Positions 16,313-26,525 are shown, counted from the stretch's first letter. The stretch is 64,000 nucleotides of DNA from Flavobacteriaceae bacterium MAR_2010_188 (GCA_900104375.1 LT629302.1:1952001-2016000), one strand, 5' to 3'. Translations and numbers: made by a program. Notes: a model not told the origin generated them from the sequence alone.

Positions 16313-16780
16313 TTAGTTAAAACTGTTGTCATTAACCTCTATCCAATAACCATCTGGATCTTGTAGATAGATTTGCTTTACGCCATCTGGTCGTGTATTG
16401 GTAATCTTTTGGTCGCCCGACCAATTTTCAAAATGTACATTTAGAGTAGTTAGGTGCTTTATAAACGCGTCTAAATTATCTGCGTTAATGGCCAAGTGTA
16501 AATTTTTGGACCTTTCAATAATACCGTCGGTCAATATGAGATGTATTTGTACATGGTCATTCAATTCAAACCACCTAAATCGTTCTCCTAATCCTGCATT
16601 ACTTATTTCCTTTAGCCCTAAAACTTCTGAATAGAATTTAGCAGATTTTTCCAAATCCTTCACTGGCAAGGCGTCGTGGTCTTTATAAAGATGAAAGTCG
16701 TTTTGCGCTCCCAGTTCTCCAAACGCAACGATTGACATTAAAAGCATCAATACTTTAATTTTTTTAGTGAATTCTATCAT
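16313..16780 (-). CDS. Exported VOC (glyoxalase/bleomycin-resistance fold) protein
   Basis: 155 aa when started at the internal ATG near 16780, which gives a clean signal peptide (MIEFTKKIKVLMLLMSIVAF, cleavage near ELGAQ). The longer frame from a TTG at 16822 adds a non-hydrophobic leader and is less likely. One VOC domain follows: HDALPVKDLEKSAKFYSEVL, then HVQIHLIL, and the terminal DPDGYWIEV. The His/Glu metal ligands are present, but the substrate is unknown; VOC proteins include glyoxalases, dioxygenases and drug-binding proteins. Export to the periplasm is unusual for the family. It converges on the small lysine-rich gene. Confidence 0.82.
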   Translation of the reverse strand: MIEFTKKIKVLMLLMSIVAFGELGAQNDFHLYKDHDALPVKDLEKSAKFYSEVLGLKEISNAGLGERFRWFELNDHVQIHLILTDGIIERSKNLHLAINADNLDAFIKHLTTLNVHFENWSGDQKITNTRPDGVKQIYLQDPDGYWIEVNDNSFN

Positions 16781-16887
16781 GCTAACATTGTTTTGAAGAT
16801 TATCTAATTTATAAATAACCAAATTAGATTTTATTTAAGAATATCATTTCATATTTTTAAAAGACTTCAATAAAAATTAATTATTCC

Positions 16888-17973
16888 ATGGAAAACAGAA
16901 GAGATTTCTTAAAGAAAACAGCTTTAGTCCTTGCCGCAACTTCGGTGCCCTTAGCACATTTTGGGTGCAGCAAAAACGAAAGGAAATTAGGAGTGGCATT
17001 AGCGGGACTCGGTTATTATAGCACGGATCTCTTAGCACCGGCTCTTCAACTTACAGAGCATTGTGAGCTGAGAGGAGTAGTAACCGGAAGTCCTGAGAAA
17101 GTCCCGTTATGGCAAAAAGATTATGGAATAAAGGACACAAATGTTTATAATTATGGGACCATTAATGAAATGGCCAATAATGATGAGATAGATATTGTAT
17201 ACATTGTTACCCCAAATGCATTGCACAAAGAGCACGCAATAGCAGCCGCAAATGCGGGCAAACACGTTTGGTGCGAAAAACCGATGGCTACCAGTGCAGA
17301 AGACTGCCAAGCAATTATAGATGCTTGTAAGAAGAATAACGTACGCCTAATGGTTGGCTATAGGATGCAGCATGAGCCAGTAACTCAAAAAATCATTGAG
17401 TGGTCAAAAACAAAACCATATGGCGATATTACATCCCTTGAAGCCGAAGCAGGTTATTATACCGATGGTTCATATCGTAACAAATGGAGGCTTCTTAAAG
17501 AATTAGGGGGAGGTGCAATGTTCGATATGGGCGTCTATTCTTTAAATGGGGCCCGCTACGCTACTGGATTGGAGCCGATTTCTGTATCCGCTCAACAAAA
17601 AATTTACAGAACCGATGTGTTTGAAGCCGATGAAGAAACCACTTTTGAGCTTGAGTTCCCTTCGGGGATTAGGGCAAAATGCAAAACATCCTTTGCTGAA
17701 AACATCAATAAGTTAGATGTAAAATGTAAAAATGGAAGCTACAAGGTCGCGCCGATGCAAAGTTATACTGGCGTGAGAGCTACCAGCAGCGATGGTAAAG
17801 TTCTTAATCCTTTTAATGGAAACCAACAAGCTAAACAAATGGATGATGATGCAATAGCAATCAAGAAAAATCAACCGGCAATCGTTCCTGGTGAAGAAGG
17901 ACTGAGAGATATTAGAATTGTAGATGCCATATTTAAATCTGCAAACAACAACGGCAAACTGATTAAACTTTAA
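16888..17973 (+). CDS. Exported Gfo/Idh/MocA family oxidoreductase
   Basis: 361 aa. The N-terminus has a twin-arginine motif (NRRDFLKKTA) and a hydrophobic stretch ending in HFGC, so it is exported by Tat, possibly as a lipoprotein. It has a Rossmann NAD(P)-binding domain from about 33 (GVALAGLGYYSTDLLAPALQ), the EKPMATSAEDC motif with the conserved Lys, and the substrate-domain signature GGGAMFDMGVYSL near 210. The family oxidises or reduces sugars and inositols. Exported members are frequent in Bacteroidota and may act on periplasmic glycans. No sugar-utilisation genes flank it. Confidence 0.9.
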   Translation: MENRRDFLKKTALVLAATSVPLAHFGCSKNERKLGVALAGLGYYSTDLLAPALQLTEHCELRGVVTGSPEKVPLWQKDYGIKDTNVYNYGTINEMANNDEIDIVYIVTPNALHKEHAIAAANAGKHVWCEKPMATSAEDCQAIIDACKKNNVRLMVGYRMQHEPVTQKIIEWSKTKPYGDITSLEAEAGYYTDGSYRNKWRLLKELGGGAMFDMGVYSLNGARYATGLEPISVSAQQKIYRTDVFEADEETTFELEFPSGIRAKCKTSFAENINKLDVKCKNGSYKVAPMQSYTGVRATSSDGKVLNPFNGNQQAKQMDDDAIAIKKNQPAIVPGEEGLRDIRIVDAIFKSANNNGKLIKL

Positions 17974-18074
17974 GTGAGGAGTTTTCATCTTAAAATTCTA
18001 GATCACATTTCTTACCTTTAAAACATGACTTTTACAAAATAAAATTTTCAACTTTAAGCAATAATCCCTCTAAT

Positions 18075-21000
18075 ATGAAAAATCCCTTCAAATTAATTCT
18101 CTTATTCTTTTTTATAGTTTCTTCCCAACATTTTTTTGCTCAACAAAGCGAGGCTAGTAATAACAAGCCGATACCCGAAGAGTTTTATGAAAATCTTAAA
18201 TGGCGAAATATTGGACCTTATCGAGGTGGACGCTCTTTAGGATCAGCAGGAAGCCCCGATAGACCATACGAATATTATTTTGGAGCAACCGGCGGAGGTC
18301 TTTGGAAAACTACGGATGGAGGTACCACTTGGAATGCGGTTACAGATGGCAAGATCACAAGTTCGTCAGTAGGAGCGGTAGCAGTTGCCGAAACCAATCC
18401 AGATATTGTGTACATAGGTATGGGCGAAGTTCAATTAAGGGGTAGTATTACCCAAGGTGATGGCGTTTATAAAACTGAAGATGCAGGAGAAACTTGGACG
18501 CATCTTGGTCTAAAGGAAACTCAAGCTATTTCGAGAATTAGGATTGATCCAAAAAATCCAGATGTTGTATATGTTGCGGCTTTAGGTCATCCTTATGGTA
18601 ATAACGAAGAACGTGGCGTTTTTAAAAGTACAGATGGTGGCAAAAACTGGAAAAAGGTTTTATATGTAAGCGATAAAGCCGGTGCGGTAGATTTAATCAT
18701 TGATAGGAACGATACCAATACCTTGTATGCATCGACCTGGGAAGTGCAACGTAAAGCTTGGAAAATGTGGGGCGGCGGTGAAGATTGTAAACTATGGAAA
18801 TCTACCGACGGAGGAGAAAATTGGACGGAATTAACCAAAAATCCTGGAATGCCCGAAGGCCCATTGGGAAAAATTGGAGTTACGGTTTCGCCGGTCGATT
18901 CTAATCGGGTTTGGGCAATCATTGAAGCAAATGAAGGTGGCGTCTTCCGCTCTGATGACGGCGGTGCAACCTGGGAACAGACAAATGATGAGCGGAAGCT
19001 AAGGCAAAGAGCTTTTTATTACTCAAGAATTTATGCAGACCCAAAAGATAAAGACATCGTCTATTGTTTAAATACCGACCTATATAAATCTATAGACGGC
19101 GGTAAGACTTTTGATGAAACCCTCGAAGTACCTCACGGAGACAACCACGATCTTTGGATCGACCCTAACAATCCTGAGCGTATGATAAACTCTAACGATG
19201 GCGGCGCAAACGTTAGTATTAACGGTGGTAAAACCTGGACAGAGCAAGATTATATCACCACTCAATTATATCATGTTATGACTACTAGTGATGTACCTTA
19301 TCACGTCGCTGGTGCACAACAAGATAATAGTACTGTGGCGGTGCCTAGTGATGGCTGGGAAAACAAACAAGCGAGAGGACCTAATCACGGTTGGTATTAT
19401 TCAGTTGGTGGTGGAGAAAGTGGATGGATTACCCAACATCCTTCAAAACCAGATATTTTTTATGCCGGTAGCCAAGGGGCATTGCTTACCCGTTATGACA
19501 GGAGCACAGGTCAATCTAGGGATATTCAGGTTTATCCTAGGTTTTTTTCTGGTGAACCTGCCAGTGCATTGCCAGAAAGATGGCAATGGACATTTCCTAT
19601 AATGTTTTCACCTTTAGATGAAAATGTAATGTACACCTGTTCCCAACATGTTTGGAAATCCACCAATGACGGTCAGAGCTGGGAAAAGATAAGTCCAGAC
19701 CTTACTTATGCAGACCCAGAGACTTTAGGAGAAACCGGAGGTGTAATTACCATGGACATGAACGGTCCAGAAATTTATGCGACGGTATTCGCTCTAGCAC
19801 CGAGCAACCATGATATTAATACTATTTGGGCAGGTTCTGATGATGGAAAAATACATATCACTCGGGACGGTGGTAAAAACTGGTCCGATATTACCCCAAA
19901 GGATTTACCAAAATTCTCGAGGGTAAGTATTATTGAAGAATCCGTTCATAACCCGGGAACGCTATATGTTGCAGCAAACAGATACCAAGTAGACGACCGC
20001 GCTCCTTATGTCTTTAAAACCCATGATTATGGGAAAACTTGGAAGAAAATCATAAACGGGATTGAAGAGGGCCATTTTGCAAGGGCAATCAGGGAGGATT
20101 CTAAACGAGAGGGATTATTGTTTCTGGGAACGGAACATGGCGTATATTTCTCTATGAACGATGGAGAACTGTGGCAAAGCCTTCAACTTAAATTACCAGA
20201 TACACCGGTTCGGGATCTGGTCATTAAGGATAACGATGTAGTACTTGGAACTCACGGTAGAGGCTTTTGGATTTTGGACGACATACAACCAATTAGACAA
20301 TACTCTGAAACGATGATCGGCAAATCCGCAATTCTATACAAACCTGCAGATGCTATTAGAGGAGTATACAATGCATCTTTTCAATATTATTTAGCCAAGG
20401 AAATGGATTCTGTAACCATCGAAATATTGGATAGTAACGGAAAAGTTGTGGCAACCCATGTCGGCGATAAACCTAAATATGAAGAAGACAAAAATATTCC
20501 ACGCTGGGAACGAGAACCGGCAAAACCTACCACTGCAAAAGGACTTAATACATTTGATTGGGACCTTAGATATCCTGGAGCTACCGTCTTTGACGGCATG
20601 ATTATCTGGAGCGGAAGGCCTCAAAATGGGCCAAAAGCGCCATTAGGCAATTACAAGGTTAGACTAATTACTGAAGGTTTTGAGGACACCAAAGAATTCG
20701 CAATTAAAATTGATCCCAATTTAAAAGATGTGAGCAAAGAAGATTTGAATGAACAATTTGCGTTGTCCACAAAAATCACCCAAAAAACCTCAGCGGCCAA
20801 TGAAGCAGTCATCAGGATTAGGGAAATAAAATCTAAAATCGATTCTGCCAAAGTTTCTATTCCGGAGTCGGATTTTAATAGTAAGTTGAAACCTTTTGTG
20901 ACTAAACTTTCTGCAATAGAAGAAGATCTTTATCAGGTGAAGAACAGATCAGGACAAGATCCTTTGAACTTTCCGATCAAGTTGAATAACAGATTGGCGT

Positions 21001-21200
21001 CATTAAAACGAAGTATAGAAGATGGAGATTCTAAACCTACCGACGGGGCTTATAAAGTGTATGACGAACTTTCGGCAGAGCTTCAACAGCATTTAACCAA
21101 ACTAGATAATTTGATCAACGAAGAACTGCCTAAAATAAATCCGATCTTAAAGGAAAATGGCCAAGAAATTTCAATTCAAACTAATAAATTGAAAAATTAA
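18075..21200 (+). CDS. Large secreted Asp-box (BNR/sortilin-like) beta-propeller protein
   Basis: 1041 aa with a signal peptide ending near residue 23 (HFFAQQ). From about 40 to 730 it carries at least ten Asp-box repeats of the SxDGGxTW type (for example KTTDGGTTW, KSTDGGKNW, RSDDGGATW, ITRDGGKNW), forming one or two VPS10/sortilin-like propellers. A beta-sandwich-like segment follows at about 750-890 and a helical C-terminus from about 900 onwards. Flavobacteria commonly carry such proteins of about 1000 aa; some are annotated as glycosyl hydrolases, but no catalytic assignment can be made here. It is 101 nt downstream of the oxidoreductase, with a hairpin terminator after it. Confidence 0.85.
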   Translation: MKNPFKLILLFFFIVSSQHFFAQQSEASNNKPIPEEFYENLKWRNIGPYRGGRSLGSAGSPDRPYEYYFGATGGGLWKTTDGGTTWNAVTDGKITSSSVGAVAVAETNPDIVYIGMGEVQLRGSITQGDGVYKTEDAGETWTHLGLKETQAISRIRIDPKNPDVVYVAALGHPYGNNEERGVFKSTDGGKNWKKVLYVSDKAGAVDLIIDRNDTNTLYASTWEVQRKAWKMWGGGEDCKLWKSTDGGENWTELTKNPGMPEGPLGKIGVTVSPVDSNRVWAIIEANEGGVFRSDDGGATWEQTNDERKLRQRAFYYSRIYADPKDKDIVYCLNTDLYKSIDGGKTFDETLEVPHGDNHDLWIDPNNPERMINSNDGGANVSINGGKTWTEQDYITTQLYHVMTTSDVPYHVAGAQQDNSTVAVPSDGWENKQARGPNHGWYYSVGGGESGWITQHPSKPDIFYAGSQGALLTRYDRSTGQSRDIQVYPRFFSGEPASALPERWQWTFPIMFSPLDENVMYTCSQHVWKSTNDGQSWEKISPDLTYADPETLGETGGVITMDMNGPEIYATVFALAPSNHDINTIWAGSDDGKIHITRDGGKNWSDITPKDLPKFSRVSIIEESVHNPGTLYVAANRYQVDDRAPYVFKTHDYGKTWKKIINGIEEGHFARAIREDSKREGLLFLGTEHGVYFSMNDGELWQSLQLKLPDTPVRDLVIKDNDVVLGTHGRGFWILDDIQPIRQYSETMIGKSAILYKPADAIRGVYNASFQYYLAKEMDSVTIEILDSNGKVVATHVGDKPKYEEDKNIPRWEREPAKPTTAKGLNTFDWDLRYPGATVFDGMIIWSGRPQNGPKAPLGNYKVRLITEGFEDTKEFAIKIDPNLKDVSKEDLNEQFALSTKITQKTSAANEAVIRIREIKSKIDSAKVSIPESDFNSKLKPFVTKLSAIEEDLYQVKNRSGQDPLNFPIKLNNRLASLKRSIEDGDSKPTDGAYKVYDELSAELQQHLTKLDNLINEELPKINPILKENGQEISIQTNKLKN

Positions 21201-21206
21201 ATTTAT

Positions 21207-21242
21207 AGTTGAAGTCGCCTCCTGTTGGTTGCGACTTCAACT
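21207..21242 (+). terminator. Hairpin after the beta-propeller gene
   Basis: A perfect 12-bp stem (AGTTGAAGTCGC with GCGACTTCAACT) around a 12-nt loop, 6 nt after the stop. The downstream T-run is poor, so efficiency is uncertain. Confidence 0.65.
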
Positions 21243-21326
21243 TAAAACCACTATAAACCCCAGTATATAGGGGAAATGACAGGAATGTGACACCTATATG
21301 TCGGGTTAAAATCCGTGCGTATCCTA

Positions 21327-21334
21327 TAGATTTG
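21327..21334 (+). promoter_or_regulatory. -7 promoter box TAGATTTG of the HTH-beta-lactamase gene
   Basis: Perfect TAnnTTTG, 22 nt before the ATG at 21356. No -33 match was seen. Confidence 0.6.
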
Positions 21335-21355
21335 TATGGACAAAACAAATAAAAC

Positions 21356-23134
21356 ATGGACACTACAACAATAGGAAAAAACCTTATCTATCAAAGAAAG
21401 TTAAAAGGGTATTCACAAGAAGAACTATCTGATAAAACCCAAGTAACGGTTAGAACAATTCAGCGCATTGAAAAGGACGATGTAAATCCTCATTTACAAA
21501 CCGTAAAATTATTGGCGGCGGCATTAGATATTGAGGTGGATGAACTGATCGTTCTAGAAAATCCGAAAGAAGAAACCATCATTAAAAAATGGCTTTTTTT
21601 ATTGCACGGCACCCCGATTTTAGGGCTGGCCCTGCCCCTCTGCAACATACTCTTACCTTTATTTATCTGGATTCATAAACGTGAAGACAACCGTATTTAT
21701 GATGAACATGGTATTAAGGTCATCAACTTTCATATTACCATGACCTTATTATTTCTTGTTGCCTTTATCTGTTTACTGACCATTGAAGGCTGGGGATTTT
21801 TTCTCTTTATCGCGATAATTCCCTTTACGCTTATCGTCATAATATTTAATATTTTAAAAGCTCTTAAGAGTAACACTTGCAGCTATCCACTTTCTATACC
21901 TTTTTTAAAATTAGACAAATCTAAGATTACTATCAAATCGGCCATGATTATGTTGCTCCTGCTATCTAGCACATTCGGTAGTCAATTGTCGGCCCAGAAT
22001 ATTCAAAGATTAGACGATACGAGTATCTCAGCAGAGGCGCTAACTAAAAGAATTCAATTTTTAACCGAGCAAGCAAAGGTTAGCGGTATAGAAGTCTCAG
22101 TATTTAATAATTCGGATATTGTTTATAAGGAGGCATTCGGGTTTGCTAACATCGACACTAAAGAAAAACTAAGGACCGATCATATTATTTACGGCGCTTC
22201 ATTTAGTAAAGCCGTTTTTGGCTATTTGGTTGCTTGTCTGGTGGACCAAAACATCTTTGATTTGGACAAACCTTTACAACATTATTTTATGGCTCCCATT
22301 CCGAAGATAGACCTAGGAAAAGAATGGAGAGAATTTGGCGATTTGGCCAATGATGAGCGCTATAAAAAAATTACCGGTAGAATGTGTCTTTCTCATTCTT
22401 CAGGGCTACAAAATTGGAGATGGGTAAATGAAGATGGAGAGTTAGATGAAAACGGAAAACTAAAAATTTATTTTGACCCCGGTACCGATTATCGTTATTC
22501 AGGAGAAGGAATGATGCTGCTGCAATATGCAATCGAAGAAGTCACCGGCAAAGGCTTAAAACAACTCGCTCAAGAAATGGTGTTCTCACCGCTTAATATG
22601 AAGAACAGCAGTTATCTCTGGGAAGAACGTTTTGAAGGAAATTTTTGCCTCGGTCATACTACGGACCAGAAAACGATTGCTAAAGACCGATCAGATGAGA
22701 CTAGTGCGGCAGGATCAATGTCTACCACTCTCGATGATTATTCAAAGTTTGTTAGCCATATATTGCATTTAGAAAAGGAAAATTCCCCAATTACCAAGAT
22801 AATGTATGAGCCAAATATCAAGATTAAATCCAAGACCCAGTTTGGAAAGAATTCAACGGTTAAAACAGATGACAACGATGATATTCAACTTAATTATGGA
22901 TTAGGCTGGGGACTGCTTCAATCCCCTTACGGTTTTGGAGCTTTTAAAGAGGGTCACGGTGAAGGTTTTCAACATTATTCTATTATTTTTCCTGAAACCG
23001 GCATTGGCATGATCATTATGTCCAATAGCGACAATGCGGAAGGGGTTTTTAAGGAGCTCCTAGAAATCGCAATCGGGGATATTTACACACCTTGGGAATG
23101 GGAAGCTTATATTCCATATGACCTGAAGGACTAA
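21356..23134 (+). CDS. HTH (XRE) - DUF4870-like membrane - serine beta-lactamase-fold fusion
   Basis: 592 aa in one uninterrupted frame. Residues 7-62 are an XRE/Cro HTH (LIYQRKLKGYSQEELSDKTQ, then TVRTIQRIEKD). Residues about 75-205 hold hydrophobic segments in a DUF4870-like order (LPLFIWIHKREDNRIYDEHG), with another helix near 198-215. From about 225 a class C beta-lactamase/esterase-like domain runs to the end, with the SFSK nucleophile-lysine motif near 281, YSGEG near 379 and HGEGF near 534 in place of the KTG triad. Flavobacteria have XRE-DUF4870 proteins and separate exported serine hydrolases, so this looks like a genuine fusion tying a DNA-binding domain to an exported hydrolase. 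Topology: HTH inside, hydrolase outside. Confidence 0.85.
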   Translation: MDTTTIGKNLIYQRKLKGYSQEELSDKTQVTVRTIQRIEKDDVNPHLQTVKLLAAALDIEVDELIVLENPKEETIIKKWLFLLHGTPILGLALPLCNILLPLFIWIHKREDNRIYDEHGIKVINFHITMTLLFLVAFICLLTIEGWGFFLFIAIIPFTLIVIIFNILKALKSNTCSYPLSIPFLKLDKSKITIKSAMIMLLLLSSTFGSQLSAQNIQRLDDTSISAEALTKRIQFLTEQAKVSGIEVSVFNNSDIVYKEAFGFANIDTKEKLRTDHIIYGASFSKAVFGYLVACLVDQNIFDLDKPLQHYFMAPIPKIDLGKEWREFGDLANDERYKKITGRMCLSHSSGLQNWRWVNEDGELDENGKLKIYFDPGTDYRYSGEGMMLLQYAIEEVTGKGLKQLAQEMVFSPLNMKNSSYLWEERFEGNFCLGHTTDQKTIAKDRSDETSAAGSMSTTLDDYSKFVSHILHLEKENSPITKIMYEPNIKIKSKTQFGKNSTVKTDDNDDIQLNYGLGWGLLQSPYGFGAFKEGHGEGFQHYSIIFPETGIGMIIMSNSDNAEGVFKELLEIAIGDIYTPWEWEAYIPYDLKD

Positions 23135-23261
23135 ATTATTCAATAATCCAAGGAGGCTTTTTTTATATTTTATCTTATTCAAATAAATTAATGCTAAATT
23201 TTTCTGAAGGCCGAAATCTCCGGTTCTGCTTCTAATTATCTTTGAGGAAAAAATAGTAACC

Positions 23262-23972
23262 ATGAAAAATTTCACCCTCCTTATAATAGTTTCTCTCAGC
23301 ATCTTTTTGAATAGTTGCAGTGACGATGATAGCTCAGATTTAAAAATCCAGAATCTTAATTATTCCTTCCAAAATGGGACGGATGGTTGGATCGGCGACT
23401 TTGCCGATTATCCCAACGAGGAGAATGTAGAAACCTTTTACGAGTTAGAATTCCGACAATCCCCTTTACCAGATCCGTTAGACACGAACGACGGCGCACT
23501 TAAACAAAAAGGGAATAATCATAGCGACGACCTTTTTATGTTTATAAAAAGAAAATTAGATGGCTTAGATAAGAATCAGATGTACGAAGTCATAATAGAA
23601 ATTGAATTTGCTACGAACGCCGCAGAAGGAAGTTTTGGAATTGGCGGCTCTCCTGCCAACAGTGTTTACCTAAAAGCGGGAGTTTCTACCATTGAACCTC
23701 GAAAAGTTTTAGACACCACCGAGGGAATTTATCGATTGAATATAGATAAAGGGAATCAAGCTACTGATGGTGAAGACCTACAGTTGATTGGTGATTTTTC
23801 TAACGGGACCGAGGAAGAAGTTTATGTTTTGAAACAATTATCTACAGAAATGATACAAATAGAGAGCAACGAAGACGGCGAACTCTGGTTGATCATTGGC
23901 ACCGATTCTGGATTTGAAGGCACAACCACGATTTACTACAACGAGATTAAGGTTAGCTTGACCAAAATTTAG
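23262..23972 (+). CDS. Hypothetical lipoprotein
   Basis: 236 aa with a lipoprotein signal (MKNFTLLIIVSLSIFLNSC, Cys19) followed by an acidic, serine-rich linker. The mature part looks all-beta (alternating hydrophobic strands, Gly/Asn-rich turns), starting NYSFQNGTDGWIGDFADYPN, resembling a carbohydrate-binding-like jelly roll; I cannot assign a family. It has its own promoter space of 127 nt and converges on the next gene, whose stop is 3 nt away. Confidence 0.7.
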   Translation: MKNFTLLIIVSLSIFLNSCSDDDSSDLKIQNLNYSFQNGTDGWIGDFADYPNEENVETFYELEFRQSPLPDPLDTNDGALKQKGNNHSDDLFMFIKRKLDGLDKNQMYEVIIEIEFATNAAEGSFGIGGSPANSVYLKAGVSTIEPRKVLDTTEGIYRLNIDKGNQATDGEDLQLIGDFSNGTEEEVYVLKQLSTEMIQIESNEDGELWLIIGTDSGFEGTTTIYYNEIKVSLTKI

Positions 23973-23975
23973 TGA

Positions 23976-25409
23976 TTACTGTTTGTAAAGTGATGATCTT
24001 TTTGTCAAATCTTGGATAAGCTGTTCGTCCTCATCACTTTCTAAAAGGGTATTGTAATTCTTCCAGAACTTAGGATGATAAGGCCTGATCTTAAAGATAT
24101 CTGAATCCCATGGAGAATTTAGCGCGTCATCGATAACCTCTTCTTCAAATATAATATCGGTAAACAAAATTTCTTGTACTGTGTAATAATAACGCTCTTC
24201 CCTATTAAATCGTTCTTCTTCATCGTCCGTTGCTCGATCCGTTGGTTTTAAACCCACGTTCACCAGCTTGGGCGTTTCATAATAAATATAATTAGGATAC
24301 ATTTTGTCTTCAAATTCAATATAGGTCAAAATGAGCTTATGGTTTACTTGGGTTCCGAACAGGTCCTTACTTCTTCTCTTCTGTGCATCAGAATCGGCCA
24401 CCAGATTGTATTCAATTTTCTTTACGGCAAAATTGTCCCAGTATATGTAAAGCCAGCCTTCTGCCACATAACCGCCATTAAAAATTCCCGGCGTATCTAG
24501 GTTTATATAATCCGAACCTTTTTTAATATGAATCTTATAAATCTTGCGACCATCGTCGACTAGAACAGTATCGAGTTCAAAATCATGTCTTTCTAAAATA
24601 CTTTCGTCGAACAAGGCCTTAGATTCTCCAGAATTCCGGAGAAGGTTCAATTTTCCTTTTAATAGATTTTCTAGGCCATTAACTCGATTGTCATTCCACT
24701 TTATGGCATCGACCAAAGTGGAGGTCGCAATGGTATCTCTTCTCAGATTTCGTTTGCCCAGATTGGATTTTCTAGAATTGTTCTTTAAGTAAGCCGCATA
24801 GGTCAAAAGACTGTCCACATCACGAAGATCATAGCTCTTTCTAACTTCATCGACATTGATCTTTAAATTTTCTTCCGCATACGACGGATAGCTGCTATCA
24901 TAAACGGTGATAGCACTTTCTATAAGCCACTTAAATTCCTTTGTATTTCTTTCCTTATGCCTAAGAAATCCCTTGAGCATAAAAGGCGATTCTGGCATAT
25001 TATTAGGTAATTTTTCTAAAGCACGTAAGACAATTTCATTACCGGTTTCTGGTCTTGATTCGGCAATAAGCAAAATTTCGTCCAAGGCTGCAATGTCTTC
25101 TTCTAAATAAATTTCGGCAGAACTGTCAAATTCTTCAATCGGCGTCTTGAAGCTCTTATAGCCAATAGATGAAATGATAAGGCTATCACTTTCAAATTCT
25201 TTGGGCACCAAGAGCGCAAACTTTCCGTCTACATTACTCACCGTACCGATGGTTGTATTTTGAATGTAGATACTCGCACTTTCAATCGGCGCAAGAGTGG
25301 TAAAGTCCACAATTTTGTTTTTGAGTTCCTTTTGTGAAAATCCTAAAAGTGTGAATAGGGCAATTGAAAGATTTAAAACATACTTGGCAATTTGGGGCAT
25401 TGTTCGCAT
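23976..25409 (-). CDS. Carboxypeptidase-regulatory-like domain protein (exported)
   Basis: 477 aa. The signal peptide lies at about 8-25 (VLNLSIALFTLLGFSQ), starting at 25409 or three codons later. A carboxypeptidase-regulatory-like domain at about 28-105 (APIESASIYIQNTTIGTVSN, then SIGYKSFK) is followed by a roughly 370-residue region rich in beta strands with no barrel end. The overall form matches a common Bacteroidota family of periplasmic or outer-membrane-attached proteins of unknown function, related to the N-terminal half of DUF5686 proteins. It is transcribed alone. Confidence 0.75.
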   Translation of the reverse strand: MRTMPQIAKYVLNLSIALFTLLGFSQKELKNKIVDFTTLAPIESASIYIQNTTIGTVSNVDGKFALLVPKEFESDSLIISSIGYKSFKTPIEEFDSSAEIYLEEDIAALDEILLIAESRPETGNEIVLRALEKLPNNMPESPFMLKGFLRHKERNTKEFKWLIESAITVYDSSYPSYAEENLKINVDEVRKSYDLRDVDSLLTYAAYLKNNSRKSNLGKRNLRRDTIATSTLVDAIKWNDNRVNGLENLLKGKLNLLRNSGESKALFDESILERHDFELDTVLVDDGRKIYKIHIKKGSDYINLDTPGIFNGGYVAEGWLYIYWDNFAVKKIEYNLVADSDAQKRRSKDLFGTQVNHKLILTYIEFEDKMYPNYIYYETPKLVNVGLKPTDRATDDEEERFNREERYYYTVQEILFTDIIFEEEVIDDALNSPWDSDIFKIRPYHPKFWKNYNTLLESDEDEQLIQDLTKRSSLYKQ

Positions 25410-25571
25410 GAAAATTTATATTTCTTATATCGAGAACTAAAATAATAAGTTTATCGTATTTCTATAGGTTAAATATGTCAAATGTTTTTAGCCTTCAAAG
25501 TTTTCCTCAAAACCCAGAAAAATTTTAATTATCTAAAAACCAATTCCATAACTTCGTAATAAATTATTTTT

Positions 25572-26525
25572 ATGGTCATTTCGATTCTTCTGGTTATCGT
25601 CGGTTTTGTTTGCCTCATTTTTGGAGCAAATTGGTTGGTAGATGGTGCTTCGTCCTTAGCCAAAAAATATAATATTTCTGACCTCGCAATCGGTCTAACC
25701 ATTGTGGCTTTCGGTACCTCGGCACCAGAATTAGTGGTAAATTTAATTGGCTCTATCAACGGCTATTCTGACATTGTTTTTGGGAATATTATCGGTAGTA
25801 ATAATTTTAATCTCTTTATTATTTTGGGAATTGCCGGAATCATTTTTCCGATTTCCGTACAATCTTCTACGGCATGGCGTGAAATCCCGATATCTCTCGC
25901 CGCTGCGATTTTGTTATTGTTTTTGGTGAATGACTTTAGTTTTAACTCACCCACATATCTAAGTAGGTTAGACGGGATAATTTTATTGCTGTTGTTCTTC
26001 CTTTTTATCTATTACGTCTTCAACCAAATGAAAAGCGAGGAGACTGTGACCACTAAAATTGTTCCGATGACCAACCTTAAAATTTGGGGACTTATTATTC
26101 TTGGTTTTGCGGGACTTATTGCAGGCGGACAAATTGTAGTGACCAATAGCGTCGATATCGCCAGCCAATTGGGCGTGAGCGAGAAAATAATTGGGCTAAC
26201 CATTGTGGCGGCCGGCACCTCTCTACCTGAGCTGGTTACATCTATCGTGGCTGCGATGAAAAAGAACAGCGACATCGCCATTGGTAACGTCATAGGTTCT
26301 AACGTTTTTAATATTCTCCTGATTCTTTCAATTAGCAGTATCGTTAGCCCATTAGAGTATAATCCTAATTTTAATACCGACCTGCTCATCTTAATTGGCG
26401 GTACCATTTTCTTGATTATTGCTATGCTCACCGGAAAGCGCAAAAAATTAGACCGATGGGAAGCTGCGATATTGCTAAGTTTTTATATTGGGTATACGGT
26501 TTATCTGATTTCGAACGAAATCTAA
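25572..26525 (+). CDS. Calcium/sodium antiporter (CaCA family)
   Basis: 317 aa with about ten membrane segments and both alpha repeats of the CaCA superfamily. The first is GLTIVAFGTSAPELVVNLIG with GNIIGSNNFN. The second is GLTIVAAGTSLPELVTSIVA with GNVIGSNVFN. It exchanges Ca2+ for Na+ or H+ across the inner membrane. The gene is intact. A decayed paralogue lies directly downstream (26695-27221), and a third family member lies at 32615-33583. Confidence 0.95.
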   Translation: MVISILLVIVGFVCLIFGANWLVDGASSLAKKYNISDLAIGLTIVAFGTSAPELVVNLIGSINGYSDIVFGNIIGSNNFNLFIILGIAGIIFPISVQSSTAWREIPISLAAAILLLFLVNDFSFNSPTYLSRLDGIILLLLFFLFIYYVFNQMKSEETVTTKIVPMTNLKIWGLIILGFAGLIAGGQIVVTNSVDIASQLGVSEKIIGLTIVAAGTSLPELVTSIVAAMKKNSDIAIGNVIGSNVFNILLILSISSIVSPLEYNPNFNTDLLILIGGTIFLIIAMLTGKRKKLDRWEAAILLSFYIGYTVYLISNEI

